A stretch of DNA of 46,322 nucleotides, taken from assembly GCF_030824335.1 (NCBI RefSeq), contig NZ_JAVBXX010000026.1, positions 1 to 46,322 of the forward strand. The letters run 5' to 3'. Source of the stretch: Azonexus sp. (GTDB lineage Bacteria > Pseudomonadota > Gammaproteobacteria > Burkholderiales > Rhodocyclaceae). Position 1 is the stretch's first letter, and every line of letters begins with the position of its first letter. The notes below the pieces were generated by a model, which saw only the letters and a program-made list of their open reading frames with translations, made no database searches and was not told the origin of the DNA. This document shows positions 1 to 9,230 of the stretch, one piece after another. The position numbers and the translations under genes are program-made.

Positions 1-297
1 GCGTTGCTCGGCAGTTTGACGCCGTCGATGGCGAACATCTCGCGGCCGATCAGGCCTTGCCGGTCGCAGAGGTAAAGCACCTGAGCGAAGAGCTGGGCGA
101 CTTCCTCGTCGAGGCTGGAGACGAAGGCAGCCAGCGTGGTGAAGTGCGGCGCACTGTCGCCGCTGAGGGCAATGAAGGTGACGTGTTCGCGGCACAGCCG
201 CTCGATGCCCCGACTACTGACGACGCCCTAGGCGTAGGCGCAGAGAATGGCTTACTGGTCGAGATACTTCACCGTGTCAACCACAGTCTAGAAGAGA
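1..297 (-). pseudogene. IS1182-like transposase remnant
   Basis: Read on the minus strand, one frame gives a recognisable stretch of a DDE transposase: a part ending in EHVTFIALSGDSAPHFTT, then LYLCDRQGLIGREMFAIDG and KLPSNA at the window edge. This matches the N-terminal half of transposases usually filed under IS1182. The frame is interrupted by in-frame stops at about 224-226 (TAG, after AYA), near 252 (TAA) and near 289 (TAG), so it cannot make an intact enzyme unless it is suppressed. The 3' part of the gene lies outside the window. I saw no terminal inverted repeat. The family assignment is from memory of the motif and is less certain than the call 'transposase remnant'. Confidence 0.75.
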
Positions 298-382
298 CCC
301 ACTAACACAGTTTCCATCAACTTAAAATTGACTCACATGGGTCACTTTCCTAGCTGGAGCAGCTAGGTTACCAGCTATTGTT

Positions 383-398
383 TGGCATGAATTTTGCT
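383..398 (+). promoter_or_regulatory. sigma-54 (-24/-12) promoter
   Basis: TGGCATG at 383-389, four bases, then TTGCT at 394-398 match the RpoN consensus TGGCACG-N4-TTGC(A/T) at all key positions, with the required 10 bases between GG (384-385) and GC (396-397). The expected start site is about 409, followed by an AAAGGAG ribosome site (about 418-424) and the ATG at 433. Just upstream lies an inverted repeat, CCTAGCTG-GAG-CAGCTAGG (349-367), a possible binding site for an enhancer-binding protein, although closer to the promoter than such sites usually are. Confidence 0.72.
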
Positions 399-432
399 TA
401 TTCTCTTTGGCGTACTAAAGGAGATAGAGAAA

Positions 433-984
433 ATGATCATCCAGGGCCTTGGAAATATTACTTCCGCATACGAAGCAACCTACAAAGCGGCAACTGAACG
501 GCAAACAGCCTCAGCGCCCACGGCAAATTATGCCAAAAAGGTAACCATATCGAATGCTGCAAAAAATCTTGCGGCAATCGAAGGCAACACTGTTTTTACA
601 CAGCAGAGAACACCAGCACAAGAGAATTTGTTGAGGGCAGCAAGTTCAGACAAAGCCAGTGCTGAAAAAATTGCCTACGACATGGCTAACGCATCGAGCA
701 CTATTTTTTATGACATCAGAGGGCAACGTGGGGTTGGTGATGGTACGGGTGACTTTGTCAGAAAACTCTCTAGCACTGGGGAAATTGTGAACAAAGCATA
801 TGAAGACAATTTCTTCAAGCAGGCATCTCTGATAGATACCCAGCGTAGATCTCTGTACGAATCAGAAAAAGCCAGGGGAACCGATCCATTAAGTATTTTG
901 GGCAAGATGATCGATTTCACAAACTCTCAGTCAGAGGATTACCTAGAAGCTTCTGGCTGGACGTATAAAGGGGTTAAAGCCTGA
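433..984 (+). CDS. hypothetical protein under a sigma-54 promoter
   Basis: A 183-residue protein I do not recognise. The ATG at 433 is chosen over the upstream TTG-like start at 394 because AAAGGAG sits nine bases before it and because the sigma-54 promoter at 383-398 would start transcription near 409. There is no signal peptide or membrane segment. The sequence is polar, rich in Ala, Ser, Thr and Lys, and probably helical. A short KVTISNAAKNLAA segment near residue 35 resembles the VxISxAA motif seen in several small proteobacterial proteins, but this does not give a function. The gene is clearly more AT-rich than the core genes to the right and lies next to a dead transposase, which suggests horizontal acquisition. 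RpoN control in this group often means motility, nitrogen or surface functions; that is inference only. Confidence 0.7.
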   Translation: MIIQGLGNITSAYEATYKAATERQTASAPTANYAKKVTISNAAKNLAAIEGNTVFTQQRTPAQENLLRAASSDKASAEKIAYDMANASSTIFYDIRGQRGVGDGTGDFVRKLSSTGEIVNKAYEDNFFKQASLIDTQRRSLYESEKARGTDPLSILGKMIDFTNSQSEDYLEASGWTYKGVKA

Positions 985-1271
985 CCGGTCTTCTCGGGCG
1001 TGCGCAGGCATTTGGCGCGTTGTTCTCAGAGCGGGCAATCTCGCGTGGCGCCGGGCTGCTGTCGATTGCTTTGTAGCGTGCCATCGCCGTTTCCCAAGCT
1101 CATCTTGAGATTTGAGCCTTGTTATTCCATATGCTTCAAGGCACGATGCAGGCATGAACACTATTTTTCTGCAGCTCCGTTATGCAGCGCGGACCCAATT
1201 GCCGTCAGCCAGACCGAAGGCGTGCAAATTCAAACTTGATTGTATTCACCATCTTCTTGAGGAGCTTATAT

Positions 1272-2054
1272 ATGGCTAGACCACGGGTTTCGATACTTAT
1301 ATGTTCCGCCTTCCTCAGCCTCCTTTGTGGCCAAGCAATCGCCCAAGAGAAGAACTGTGCGGTGGTAGTAATGCATGGCAAATGGGGTAACCCACAATAT
1401 ATAAGCTCATTTGGTAGCAGGCTTGAACCTACGTGTGACTACAAATCTATTGAAATGCCTTGGGCACAGCGTCGCAATTATGACGAGCCATATTCAGTCG
1501 CACTGACTGAGATCAAAGCGCAGGTTGGTGCGTTTCGTGCGCAAGGTTACAAGCGCGTATTACTCGCAGGTCATAGCTTTGGGGCGAATGCGGCTCTGGC
1601 ATATATGGCGGAGATCGGAGATGTGGATGGCGTCATTGCCCTTGCGCCAGGCCATGTTCCAGAATTCATGTACGAAAGAGGGATTGGTAGGGATGCAGTT
1701 GACCGTGCGCGAGAACTGATTGCAACAGGCAAAGGGGATGAAACCCTTAGCATGGATGATCTGAATCAGGGAAAACGGCAAAGTGTACGAATGAGCGCGA
1801 AGGTGTTGCTGAGTTACTTCGATCCCACAAGCCTTGGAAACATGCCCGCGACGACTGCACGCTTCAAGAAGGCGGTTCCGCTATTGTGGGTAGTCGGCAC
1901 TAGAGATCCCCTGTACCCGCGCGGCGCAGATTTCGCGTTTAATTCTGCCCCACCCCATCCGGCAAGCAAGTACTTGGTCATAGAAGCAGACCATTCTGGA
2001 ACGCCCGACGTGGCTGTCAACGACGTCCGTGAGTGGATTAAGGGACTGCCTTAG
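1272..2054 (+). CDS. exported alpha/beta hydrolase
   Basis: A 260-residue protein with an N-terminal signal peptide: Arg-containing start, hydrophobic stretch at about residues 7-20 and an AIA-Q cleavage site near 24. The alpha/beta-hydrolase nucleophile elbow GHSFG is at 100-104 (Ser102), and plausible Asp212 (GTRDP) and His241 (ADHSG) complete a catalytic triad. An early VVMHGKWG segment fits the oxyanion strand. The substrate cannot be told. The start at 1272 is preferred to the upstream in-frame start at 1182 because GAGGAGC lies seven bases before it and the signal peptide begins there. The gene is AT-rich like its left neighbour. The 287 bases before it (985-1271) hold nothing I recognise. 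It converges with the FtsK-type gene across a hairpin terminator. Confidence 0.85.
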   Translation: MARPRVSILICSAFLSLLCGQAIAQEKNCAVVVMHGKWGNPQYISSFGSRLEPTCDYKSIEMPWAQRRNYDEPYSVALTEIKAQVGAFRAQGYKRVLLAGHSFGANAALAYMAEIGDVDGVIALAPGHVPEFMYERGIGRDAVDRARELIATGKGDETLSMDDLNQGKRQSVRMSAKVLLSYFDPTSLGNMPATTARFKKAVPLLWVVGTRDPLYPRGADFAFNSAPPHPASKYLVIEADHSGTPDVAVNDVREWIKGLP

Positions 2055-2138
2055 TCGTCTATGCAACACACGAGGCATAAACCAGCGGTCCACCGGACGC
2101 TGTAGAAAAACCCTTTTCCAGCCCGATTTTCGACAAAG

Positions 2139-2171
2139 AAATGGCGCAGTTTTGATCTGCGCCATTTTGCT
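2139..2171. terminator. bidirectional intrinsic terminator
   Basis: AAATGGCGCAG (2139-2149), a 7-base loop and CTGCGCCATTT (2157-2167) form a perfect 11-bp stem. It is followed by T-rich sequence on the plus strand and by an A-rich left flank, which is T-rich on the minus strand. It lies between the convergent hydrolase and FtsK-type genes and can serve both. Confidence 0.8.
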
Positions 2172-2264
2172 TTTTCATGCTTCTGAACTGATCAACCGCT
2201 GCATTCTGCTTTCCGGGATGCTGGTAACCGCCTGACGAGGGGATTCCCTCTCTTTTGCCTATCC

Positions 2265-5135
2265 TCAATGACTTGGTACGAGCACGGTTCGGCTGCCGTT
2301 GGATTCCATCGGGCTGACAATGCCCGCGATTTCCATCCGTTCGACCAAGCGGGCTGCACGGTTGTAGCCAATCCGCAACTGTCGCTGGACAAGCGAGATC
2401 GAGGCACGGCGTGACTCGATGACGATGGCGACAGCCTGATCGTAAAGCGGATCGTTTTCCTCGGCATTACTGTTGCTGGCAGTCTCCGCTTCGCTACCCT
2501 CCGGGGTGCCGAGTACCGCATCGAGATAATCCGGGCTGCCATACTGTTTCAGATGTTCGGCCAGCGCATGCACCTCGTCATCCGTAACGAAGGCACCGTG
2601 TACGCGTTGTGGATAGCCAGTCCCCGGTGGCAGATAGAGCATGTCGCCTTGGCCAAGCAGGCTCTCGGCGCCCATCTGGTCGAGGATGGTCCGGCTGTCG
2701 ACCTTGGAGGAGACCTGGAAGGCGATTCGTGTCGGGATATTGGCTTTGATCAGACCGGTGATGACATCCACGGAGGGGCGCTGCGTGGCGAGAATCAAGT
2801 GGATGCCGGCCGCGCGTGCTTTTTGCGCCAGGCGGGCGATCAACTCCTCGATTTTCTTGCCGGCGACCATCATGAGGTCAGCAAATTCATCGACTACGAC
2901 CACAATGAAGGGCAAGGTCGACAGAGGCGGCGGACTTTCCAGGAGCAAGGGGTCGGGATCATAGATCGTCCGGCCGGCATCTTCCGCGTCACGGATTTTC
3001 TGGTTGAAGCCCGCCAAGTTGCGCACGCCGAGCAGGCTCATCAGCCGGTAGCGGCGCTCCATTTCGGTTACGCACCAGTGCAAGGCATTGGCTGCGAGTT
3101 TCATGTCGGTGACGACCGGCGCCAGCAAGTGCGGGATACCGTTGTAAACGGAAAGCTCCAGCATCTTCGGGTCGATCATGACGAAACGCACTTCTTCAGG
3201 TGTCGCACGGTAGAGCAGTGAAGCGATCATCGCATTGACCCCAACCGACTTGCCGGAGCCGGTGGTCCCAGCAACCAGCAGATGCGGCGCCTTGGCCAGA
3301 TCGGCGACTACCGGTTCGCCCGTGATGTCTTTGCCCAGTGCCATCGCCAGCTTGGAGGGGTGCCGCTGGAAGAGATCGGTGCTGAGCACTTCCGAGAGTC
3401 GAATCGTCTGGCGCTGCACATTGGGCAGCTCCAGGCCCATATAGGTTTTCCCGGGAATGGTCTCAACCACACGAATCGACGTGACACTCAGGGCGCGCGC
3501 CAGATCCTTCATCAGATTGACCACCTGCGCGCCGCGCACGCCGACGGCGGGTTCTACCTCATAGCGCGTGATGACCGGCCCGGCAAAGGCATCACGGACC
3601 ACCACCTTGACGCGAAAATCGGCCAGTCTTTCTTCGATCAGTCGACCATTTCGGTTCAGTGCATCGAGGTCGGCCGGGGTGTGCAATTCCGGCGACGCTT
3701 GCAGCAGATTCAGTGGTGGCGCATAGCTTTCCCATTTGCGCGACCCAAAGGCCGTGGATTTGGGAGATGTATGGGCCACCAGATCGACGGGCTCTTGCGG
3801 CGCAACATCAGTCGGTGTTTCGCGCTCGGCGACATCGGCAGGCGCAGCGACTGAGATCGTTGGCCGTATGACAATTCGCGGTTTGGCGGATGGGGCCATT
3901 GCCGGCGCGGGTTGCAGCGGTTCGTCGAAAATATCGAATCGCTGTTCGGCCTGCGATACCGTGCTGCCGGGTTTCGCTTCAACCTGAATGCTTGCCGGGA
4001 TTGACGACGTGGGTGAAAAGGATATTGCCTGGGTCGAGGAAGCCGTTTCGACTTCCTGTGGTGTCGTAATTCCTGGCATCGGCGACTTGGGCGGACGAGT
4101 GGCGCTGAGGCTGGCTGAGATCGGCTTCCTTGGCGCCATCACGCTGCGTTGGATTCTGGCAGTCGGGATGTCATTGCGTGGCGGAGTGGAAGTTATCTCC
4201 CGTAACGCTTGGTCCTCTGGTGGGACGAGTGCCGCGCTGTTAGGCGCCGCAGCGACAGCACGTGGCGCTGGCGAAACCTTTAGCGGAAGGGATGGAGACA
4301 CAATCACTTCGACGGTCGCGGCAGAGGGAGAGGAAACGCACGAGGAGGAAGCAATGGTTATCTCTGCTTCGGAAAACGTTTTGGCTCTCACCTCTGCTGT
4401 GTCTGGCACCGTTACGTTAGGAGACGTGGGTTTGCGCAAATTAGCAGGAACAGGTTTTACAACGCTCGCACGAGGCTTCGAGGACGTGACCGGTGGAAGT
4501 CGTGTGAGGGTTGTGGCTGAGCGCACAGCGTCGGACTCGGGTAAAGACTTCGGAATCACGCTGGCTGGGCCAGCGATTGCTGATCGTATTGGCCGAGGGG
4601 CCTGAGTTGGAATGGCTGGCCCTGACACCATGTCTTGCCCGAGGCGCGTAACATCCTGAGCATTCCGACCCGCCCTGCCGGGGAGGCGACCGCCATGAAT
4701 CTTGAGCAGGCGAGCCCGAATCTCTCCCTCGTCTATCTGTTCAGCTTCTGGGGGTGAGGCAGGTGGCGGCGATAGCAGGCGTCCGCGATAGTGCTGCTCC
4801 AGATTCTGACGAATCCAGACGTGATCTGCCGCAAGGTGTTCGCGTAACTTGGCCGCTGTCAGTGGCGTGTTTTGCTTGGATGGTCCTGCCGGTGCAGAAG
4901 ACGTTGTGCTGGGCGATGTCGCATCGGCTGTCGCTTTTGCATTCTCACAGGCGGCCATGCGATCCTTTTGTGCAGGCAGGAACTCATTGGTCGGGCATCC
5001 GGACTTGAAAAATTGTTTAAAGCTCGCCCCAACCTGAGTCAGGACGTTGCTCAGATTGCTTGCCAAATCGTCGGTAGACTTGTTGCTATCTTCGCTTGCT
5101 TCCGGGGGGGGCGTTACCTTGTCCTTAGGATTCAC
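2265..5135 (-). CDS. ftsK: FtsK/SpoIIIE-type DNA translocase lacking membrane segments
   Basis: A 956-residue protein with the whole FtsK motor in the C-terminal half. The alpha domain starts near residue 470, Walker A (GTTGSGKS) is near 620, Walker B ([10 protein letters not shown]) is near 745, and [12 protein letters not shown] and [11 protein letters not shown] follow. The C-terminal gamma winged helix (about 885-956) carries the [19 protein letters not shown] segment that reads KOPS sites in known FtsK proteins. Unusually, the N-terminal part has no transmembrane helices: residues 1-470 are hydrophilic and Ala/Pro/Ser/Thr-rich, where canonical FtsK has four helices. The start is a GTG at 5135, just after AGAGAG, and an in-frame stop lies shortly upstream, so no membrane domain is hidden there. 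It may be a second, soluble FtsK paralogue, with the cell-division FtsK elsewhere; this is inference. The symbol is used in the family sense. Confidence 0.88.
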   Translation of the reverse strand: MNPKDKVTPPPEASEDSNKSTDDLASNLSNVLTQVGASFKQFFKSGCPTNEFLPAQKDRMAACENAKATADATSPSTTSSAPAGPSKQNTPLTAAKLREHLAADHVWIRQNLEQHYRGRLLSPPPASPPEAEQIDEGEIRARLLKIHGGRLPGRAGRNAQDVTRLGQDMVSGPAIPTQAPRPIRSAIAGPASVIPKSLPESDAVRSATTLTRLPPVTSSKPRASVVKPVPANLRKPTSPNVTVPDTAEVRAKTFSEAEITIASSSCVSSPSAATVEVIVSPSLPLKVSPAPRAVAAAPNSAALVPPEDQALREITSTPPRNDIPTARIQRSVMAPRKPISASLSATRPPKSPMPGITTPQEVETASSTQAISFSPTSSIPASIQVEAKPGSTVSQAEQRFDIFDEPLQPAPAMAPSAKPRIVIRPTISVAAPADVAERETPTDVAPQEPVDLVAHTSPKSTAFGSRKWESYAPPLNLLQASPELHTPADLDALNRNGRLIEERLADFRVKVVVRDAFAGPVITRYEVEPAVGVRGAQVVNLMKDLARALSVTSIRVVETIPGKTYMGLELPNVQRQTIRLSEVLSTDLFQRHPSKLAMALGKDITGEPVVADLAKAPHLLVAGTTGSGKSVGVNAMIASLLYRATPEEVRFVMIDPKMLELSVYNGIPHLLAPVVTDMKLAANALHWCVTEMERRYRLMSLLGVRNLAGFNQKIRDAEDAGRTIYDPDPLLLESPPPLSTLPFIVVVVDEFADLMMVAGKKIEELIARLAQKARAAGIHLILATQRPSVDVITGLIKANIPTRIAFQVSSKVDSRTILDQMGAESLLGQGDMLYLPPGTGYPQRVHGAFVTDDEVHALAEHLKQYGSPDYLDAVLGTPEGSEAETASNSNAEENDPLYDQAVAIVIESRRASISLVQRQLRIGYNRAARLVERMEIAGIVSPMESNGSRTVLVPSH

Positions 5136-5436
5136 TGCTCTCTCTATGGCGATGAAAGTTAACCTTTACCAGAAAGGCTGACGACCAATACACCGCAAAA
5201 AATTGGCGATTTTATCCTATAGCGCGTACCGAGGAAGGTGATGAATTTGACGCAGAGCTGCAGCAATCACAACGGGCCATGAGCCTCTCCTGAACTCAAC
5301 TTCAGCTTGGCGTGGGCTGATACGGAAAATCCAGCGGTCGACACCCGATTGGGGGTAATTTCAGGCCGGGCACCGGCAATAAAAAGTCAGCACGCGTGCG
5401 CTCTTTGCTTTGAACACCGGTATCCAGCCAGACGGC
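5136..5436. other. intergenic region upstream of the FtsK-type gene
   Basis: About 300 bases without a convincing gene. It must contain the leftward promoter of the FtsK-type gene, but I see no strong -35/-10 pair. A near match to the recurrent word of this genome, AGCGGTCGAC, occurs at 5333-5342. Confidence 0.4.
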
Positions 5437-5586
5437 TCAAAGGCGGAGGTTGCCGCCAAAGATACCGATCAGACCAATGACGATCAGATAGATCGCCACA
5501 ATAAAATTCAACAGGCGCGGCACGGCCAGAATGAGAATGCCGGCAACCAACGAAACGAGGGGAGCAAGGCTGAGGGTGATATTCAT
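5437..5586 (-). CDS. DUF3096 small membrane protein
   Basis: A 49-residue protein made almost entirely of two hydrophobic segments (about residues 5-22 and 26-43) around the conserved PRLLNFIVAIYLIVIG stretch typical of DUF3096 proteins, and ending GIFGGNLRL. The function of the family is unknown. The start is placed at 5586 because a GAAAAGG ribosome site precedes that ATG and because the longer upstream extension of the frame is not hydrophobic and looks non-coding. It is divergent from the AsmA-like gene and not in an obvious operon. Confidence 0.8.
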   Translation of the reverse strand: MNITLSLAPLVSLVAGILILAVPRLLNFIVAIYLIVIGLIGIFGGNLRL

Positions 5587-5840
5587 TGCGATACCTTTTC
5601 TGTTCAATTGTTGTTCGCGCATGCGGTAAGCGCCACGATACGCAACTCGTCGACAATACCGCTTGAATAACGCCGGCTCCGTGCGCCTGCGAACAGAAGC
5701 CCCCGAGGCAAGAGACGAGAATTGCAGCAACGCTGAGTTGTTGCTGGGCGCCAGAACAGCCAGGTGGACACGACAAGCCAACAGTTCGTGACCTCAACAG
5801 AGCTGAATACTGAATTGCCAAGGGCGCCTGCGCCGGATTG

Positions 5841-7817
5841 ATGACTTCCATGACATTGCCTCGCCAGTTCAAATGGATCGCAGGCGTGCTGCTGGCGTCA
5901 ATATTACTGGCAGTGCTTTTTATTGCAGTCTTTGGCTGGAACTGGCTGCGCGGGCCAATCGAGCACATGACCCAGGAAAAAACGGGGCGCGAACTACTTA
6001 TTGGCGGCAATCTGACGGTCGATTTCAGCTGGCCGCAACCACGCCTGCACGCCGGCATGGTCAGCTTCGCCAATCCGGCCTGGGCTGGCGAAAAGTACAT
6101 GGTTACTGCCGAGGCGCTTGAAGTCGCGCTGGATCTGCCGGCACTGCTGCGGCAGAACATCGTTTTCCCCGAATTACGGCTCCGGCGTCCGGTCATATTT
6201 CTTGAGCAAGGCTCTGGCGGGCGCAAGAACTGGCTGCTCGATCAAGAGCAGAAAGATGAAGACGCCCGGATCACGATTGGCCGACTGATGCTCGACCAGG
6301 GCACCCTGGGCTATGACGATGCTGAACGGAAGACCAGCATCCGTGCCGAACTCTCCACCACGGATGGCGGCCCGACTGGCTCAGGGCTGAACATTGCCGC
6401 TGAGGGCAAATACAAAGGGCAGCCGATCAAGTTGCACGGCAAAGGCGGGCCGGTTCTGGCCTTGCGCGACGAAAGCACGCCCTACCCGCTGCAAGGCGAA
6501 CTCAGCATCGGCCATACTTTCGTCAAGGCCAATGGCAGCATCACCAGCCTGCTCAAGCTTTCTGCACTTGACCTCAATCTCGCGGTGCGCGGCGCGAGCC
6601 TGGCGCAACTCTTCCCGCTGCTCGGCATCGCCTTTCCTGAAACCGGCGCCTATGCGACGCAAGGACGTATGGTGCACAGTGGCCAAACCTGGCGTTACGA
6701 GAAATTCTCCGGCCACATCGGCAAGAGCGATATTGCCGGCACAGCAGAAGTCACCACCGGGGGGAAACGACCAGCACTGAAAGCCAACCTCAACGCGCGG
6801 CGGCTCGATTTGGCCGACCTTGGCCCCCTGATCGGCGCCCGACCCGGACGCCTGGAAGTGGCCAAACAGGCAGCGCTACCCGCCGACAAGGACGCCCCAA
6901 CCCCGACGCGGGCGCGCGCCCTGCCCGACTTGCCATTCAAAACGGATCGCTGGGACAGCGTCGACGCTGAAGTGGGCTTGAAAGCCGCACACATGCGTGT
7001 CGACACCCTGCCGCTGGAAAATTTCGAAGGCCATCTCAGCCTGAAAGACTCGGTGCTAACCCTTGATCCACTTGATTTCGGCATTGCCGGTGGCAAGCTG
7101 GGGGCAGTGATCTCGCTGGATGGACGCAAAAACCCGATTGAAGCCCACGCCAAGCTACGGGCGAGAAAAATCCTCATCGCCAGGCTGTTTCCGAACGCCG
7201 ATTTAAGCGACAGCAGCATCGGCCAGATCAATGGTGAGTTCGACCTGAGCGGCAAAGGCAACTCGGTCGGCCGGATGCTGGCCACGTCGAACGGCAAGCT
7301 AGGTTTGATCATCGCCCGTGGCGAAATCAGCCGCTTGATGATGGAAAAGGCCGGCCTGCACCTTTGGGAAATACTCGAACTCAATGTCACCGGTGACCGA
7401 CTGATCAAACTGCGTTGTGCCGTCGCCGATTTCGACGTCAAGAATGGCACCATGGATACCCAGGCACTGGTCTTTGACACGGAGGTCACGACCATACTCG
7501 GCACCGGCACCGTCGATCTGGCGCAGGAAAAGCTCGATCTGACGCTCAATCAAAAAACCAAGAAAACCAGCCTGCTAGCCGTGCGTAGCCCGATTCGCGT
7601 GCGCGGAACGTTTGCTCAACCCGATGTCAGTGTCGACCGGGGTGTCGTCGCCGCACGCACCATCGGCGCGGTAGCCCTCGGCATGGTCAATCCGCTACTG
7701 GCACTGATTCCGCTGATCGATCTCGGCCCTGGCGGCGACAGCGATTGCCAGCAACTGGTCCGCGACGCCCGGGCTTTGCCGCATACGGGAAAGAAGAAAG
7801 GCAGCGCCGGCAAGTAA
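5841..7817 (+). CDS. AsmA family protein
   Basis: A 658-residue protein with one N-terminal membrane anchor (about residues 10-32) and a long periplasmic part rich in beta strands. The early segment runs NWLRGPIEHMTQEKTGREL...GGNLTVDFSWPQP, the usual AsmA start, and the C-terminal third contains AsmA-type LDFGIAGGKLGAVISLDGR and TILGTGTVDLAQEKLDL segments. AsmA-like proteins belong to the bridge-like/TamB superfamily that acts in phospholipid transport and outer-membrane homeostasis; which task this one has is not visible. The start codon is uncertain: ATG at 5841, ATG at 5850 or a TTG at 5838 are all possible, and the ribosome site is weak. A strong hairpin terminator follows. Confidence 0.88.
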   Translation: MTSMTLPRQFKWIAGVLLASILLAVLFIAVFGWNWLRGPIEHMTQEKTGRELLIGGNLTVDFSWPQPRLHAGMVSFANPAWAGEKYMVTAEALEVALDLPALLRQNIVFPELRLRRPVIFLEQGSGGRKNWLLDQEQKDEDARITIGRLMLDQGTLGYDDAERKTSIRAELSTTDGGPTGSGLNIAAEGKYKGQPIKLHGKGGPVLALRDESTPYPLQGELSIGHTFVKANGSITSLLKLSALDLNLAVRGASLAQLFPLLGIAFPETGAYATQGRMVHSGQTWRYEKFSGHIGKSDIAGTAEVTTGGKRPALKANLNARRLDLADLGPLIGARPGRLEVAKQAALPADKDAPTPTRARALPDLPFKTDRWDSVDAEVGLKAAHMRVDTLPLENFEGHLSLKDSVLTLDPLDFGIAGGKLGAVISLDGRKNPIEAHAKLRARKILIARLFPNADLSDSSIGQINGEFDLSGKGNSVGRMLATSNGKLGLIIARGEISRLMMEKAGLHLWEILELNVTGDRLIKLRCAVADFDVKNGTMDTQALVFDTEVTTILGTGTVDLAQEKLDLTLNQKTKKTSLLAVRSPIRVRGTFAQPDVSVDRGVVAARTIGAVALGMVNPLLALIPLIDLGPGGDSDCQQLVRDARALPHTGKKKGSAGK

Positions 7818-7857
7818 AAGCGGGTCGCTGAGCATCGCTGACCAGTCCAGATAAAAC

Positions 7858-7894
7858 TTGGGCCAATTTTGCGGTCAACGCAAAATTGGCCCAA
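7858..7894. terminator. bidirectional terminator built on the recurrent TGCGGTCAAC word
   Basis: A perfect 16-bp stem, TTGGGCCAATTTTGCG (7858-7873) pairing with CGCAAAATTGGCCCAA (7879-7894), around the loop GTCAA. It serves the converging AsmA-like and hom genes. The top of the hairpin is one copy of the genome's recurrent word, TTGCGGTCAAC (7869-7879). Confidence 0.85.
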
Positions 7895-7917
7895 AAATGC
7901 AATTGCCTTGGTGAGGC

Positions 7918-9228
7918 TTACTGCAGTTCTTCCAGACGAATCCGCTTGACCTTGCCCTTCTGTGCCGACAGGCCTTCGATCTTGGCGATGGCGGCGTCGG
8001 CAAAGCTTTCCTTGCAGACGTGCGTCAGGATGATGATGTCGGTCTCGCCTTCGCCCTCTTCCGGCTCGCGTTGCAGCATGGCATCGATGGAGATGCCCTG
8101 GTCGGCCAGGATGCGGGTGATGTCGGCCAGCACGCCCGGCTTGTCTTCAACGCGCAGACGCAGGTAGTAGCCGGTTTCGATCTCGCTCATCGGCAGGATC
8201 GGCAGGTTGGACATGGCATCCGGCTGGAAGGCCAGGTGCGGCACGCGGTGTGCGGCATCGGCAGTGGCCAGGCGGGTCACGTCGACCAGATCGGCGATCA
8301 CGGCGGAAGCAGTCGGTTCTGCACCGGCGCCCTTGCCGTAATACAGCGTGATACCGACGGCATCGCCCTTGACCATGACGGCGTTCATCGCACCTTCGAC
8401 GTTGGCCAGCAGACGCTTGGCCGGGATCAGCGTCGGGTGCACGCGCAGTTCGATACCGTTGTCGCGGCGCTTGGCGATGCCGAGCAGCTTGATGCGGTAG
8501 CCGAGTTGTTCGGCGTACGTAATATCGGATGCTTCGAGCTTGGTGATGCCCTCAACATAGGCTTTGTCGAACTGGACCGGGATGCCGTAGGCGATGGAGG
8601 CGATCAGCGTGGCCTTGTGCGCGGCATCAACGCCTTCGATGTCGAAGGTCGGATCGGCTTCGGCATAACCCAGGCGCTGGGCTTCCTTCAGCACATCGTC
8701 AAAGGACAGACCCTTGTCGCGCATTTCGGACAGGATGAAATTGGTCGTGCCGTTGATGATGCCGGCGGCCCATTCGATACGGTTGGCGGTCAGGCCTTCG
8801 CGCAGCGACTTGATGATCGGAATGCCACCGGCGACAGCGGCTTCGAAAGCGACCATGACGCCCTTGTCCTGGGCGGCGGTGAAAATTTCGGTGCCATGCA
8901 CGGCGAGCAGCGCCTTGTTGGCCGTCACGACATGCTTGCCGTTGGCGATGGACTGCATCACCACTTCCTTGGCCACGCCGTAACCACCGATCAGTTCGAT
9001 GATGATGTCGATTTCCGGGTCATTGACCAGCGAGAAGGCATCGTCAGTCACGCGGGCTTCGCCACCGGTAACCTGCCTGGCCAGTTCGACGTTCTTGTCG
9101 GCCACCGCAGTAATGCGAATCGGACGACCGGCGCGGCGGGTAATTTCTTCCGCGTTGCGCTTGAGAACGGTCCAGGTGCCACCGCCGACGGTGCCGATGC
9201 CGATAAGGCCAACATTGATAGGTTTCAT
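7918..9228 (-). CDS. hom: homoserine dehydrogenase
   Basis: 436 residues, the normal length for the monofunctional enzyme, which reduces aspartate semialdehyde to homoserine on the way to threonine and methionine. The NAD(P)-binding fingerprint GLIGIGTVGGGT opens the protein, ANKALLA and the GIINGTTNFIL homoserine-site signature follow, and GYAEADPTFDIEGVDAAHK is the classical family block. A C-terminal ACT domain (about 350-430; YYLRLRVEDKPGVLADI) indicates feedback control, probably by threonine. It starts two bases after the stop of alaA, so the two are co-transcribed. thrC, which often follows hom in betaproteobacteria, is absent; a strong terminator comes directly after. Confidence 0.97.
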   Translation of the reverse strand: MKPINVGLIGIGTVGGGTWTVLKRNAEEITRRAGRPIRITAVADKNVELARQVTGGEARVTDDAFSLVNDPEIDIIIELIGGYGVAKEVVMQSIANGKHVVTANKALLAVHGTEIFTAAQDKGVMVAFEAAVAGGIPIIKSLREGLTANRIEWAAGIINGTTNFILSEMRDKGLSFDDVLKEAQRLGYAEADPTFDIEGVDAAHKATLIASIAYGIPVQFDKAYVEGITKLEASDITYAEQLGYRIKLLGIAKRRDNGIELRVHPTLIPAKRLLANVEGAMNAVMVKGDAVGITLYYGKGAGAEPTASAVIADLVDVTRLATADAAHRVPHLAFQPDAMSNLPILPMSEIETGYYLRLRVEDKPGVLADITRILADQGISIDAMLQREPEEGEGETDIIILTHVCKESFADAAIAKIEGLSAQKGKVKRIRLEELQ

Positions 9229-9230
9229 GT

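Noticed and set aside
57..305. Plus-strand 82-codon frame at the left edge
   Set aside because: It is antisense to the transposase remnant, which has recognisable family motifs on the minus strand.
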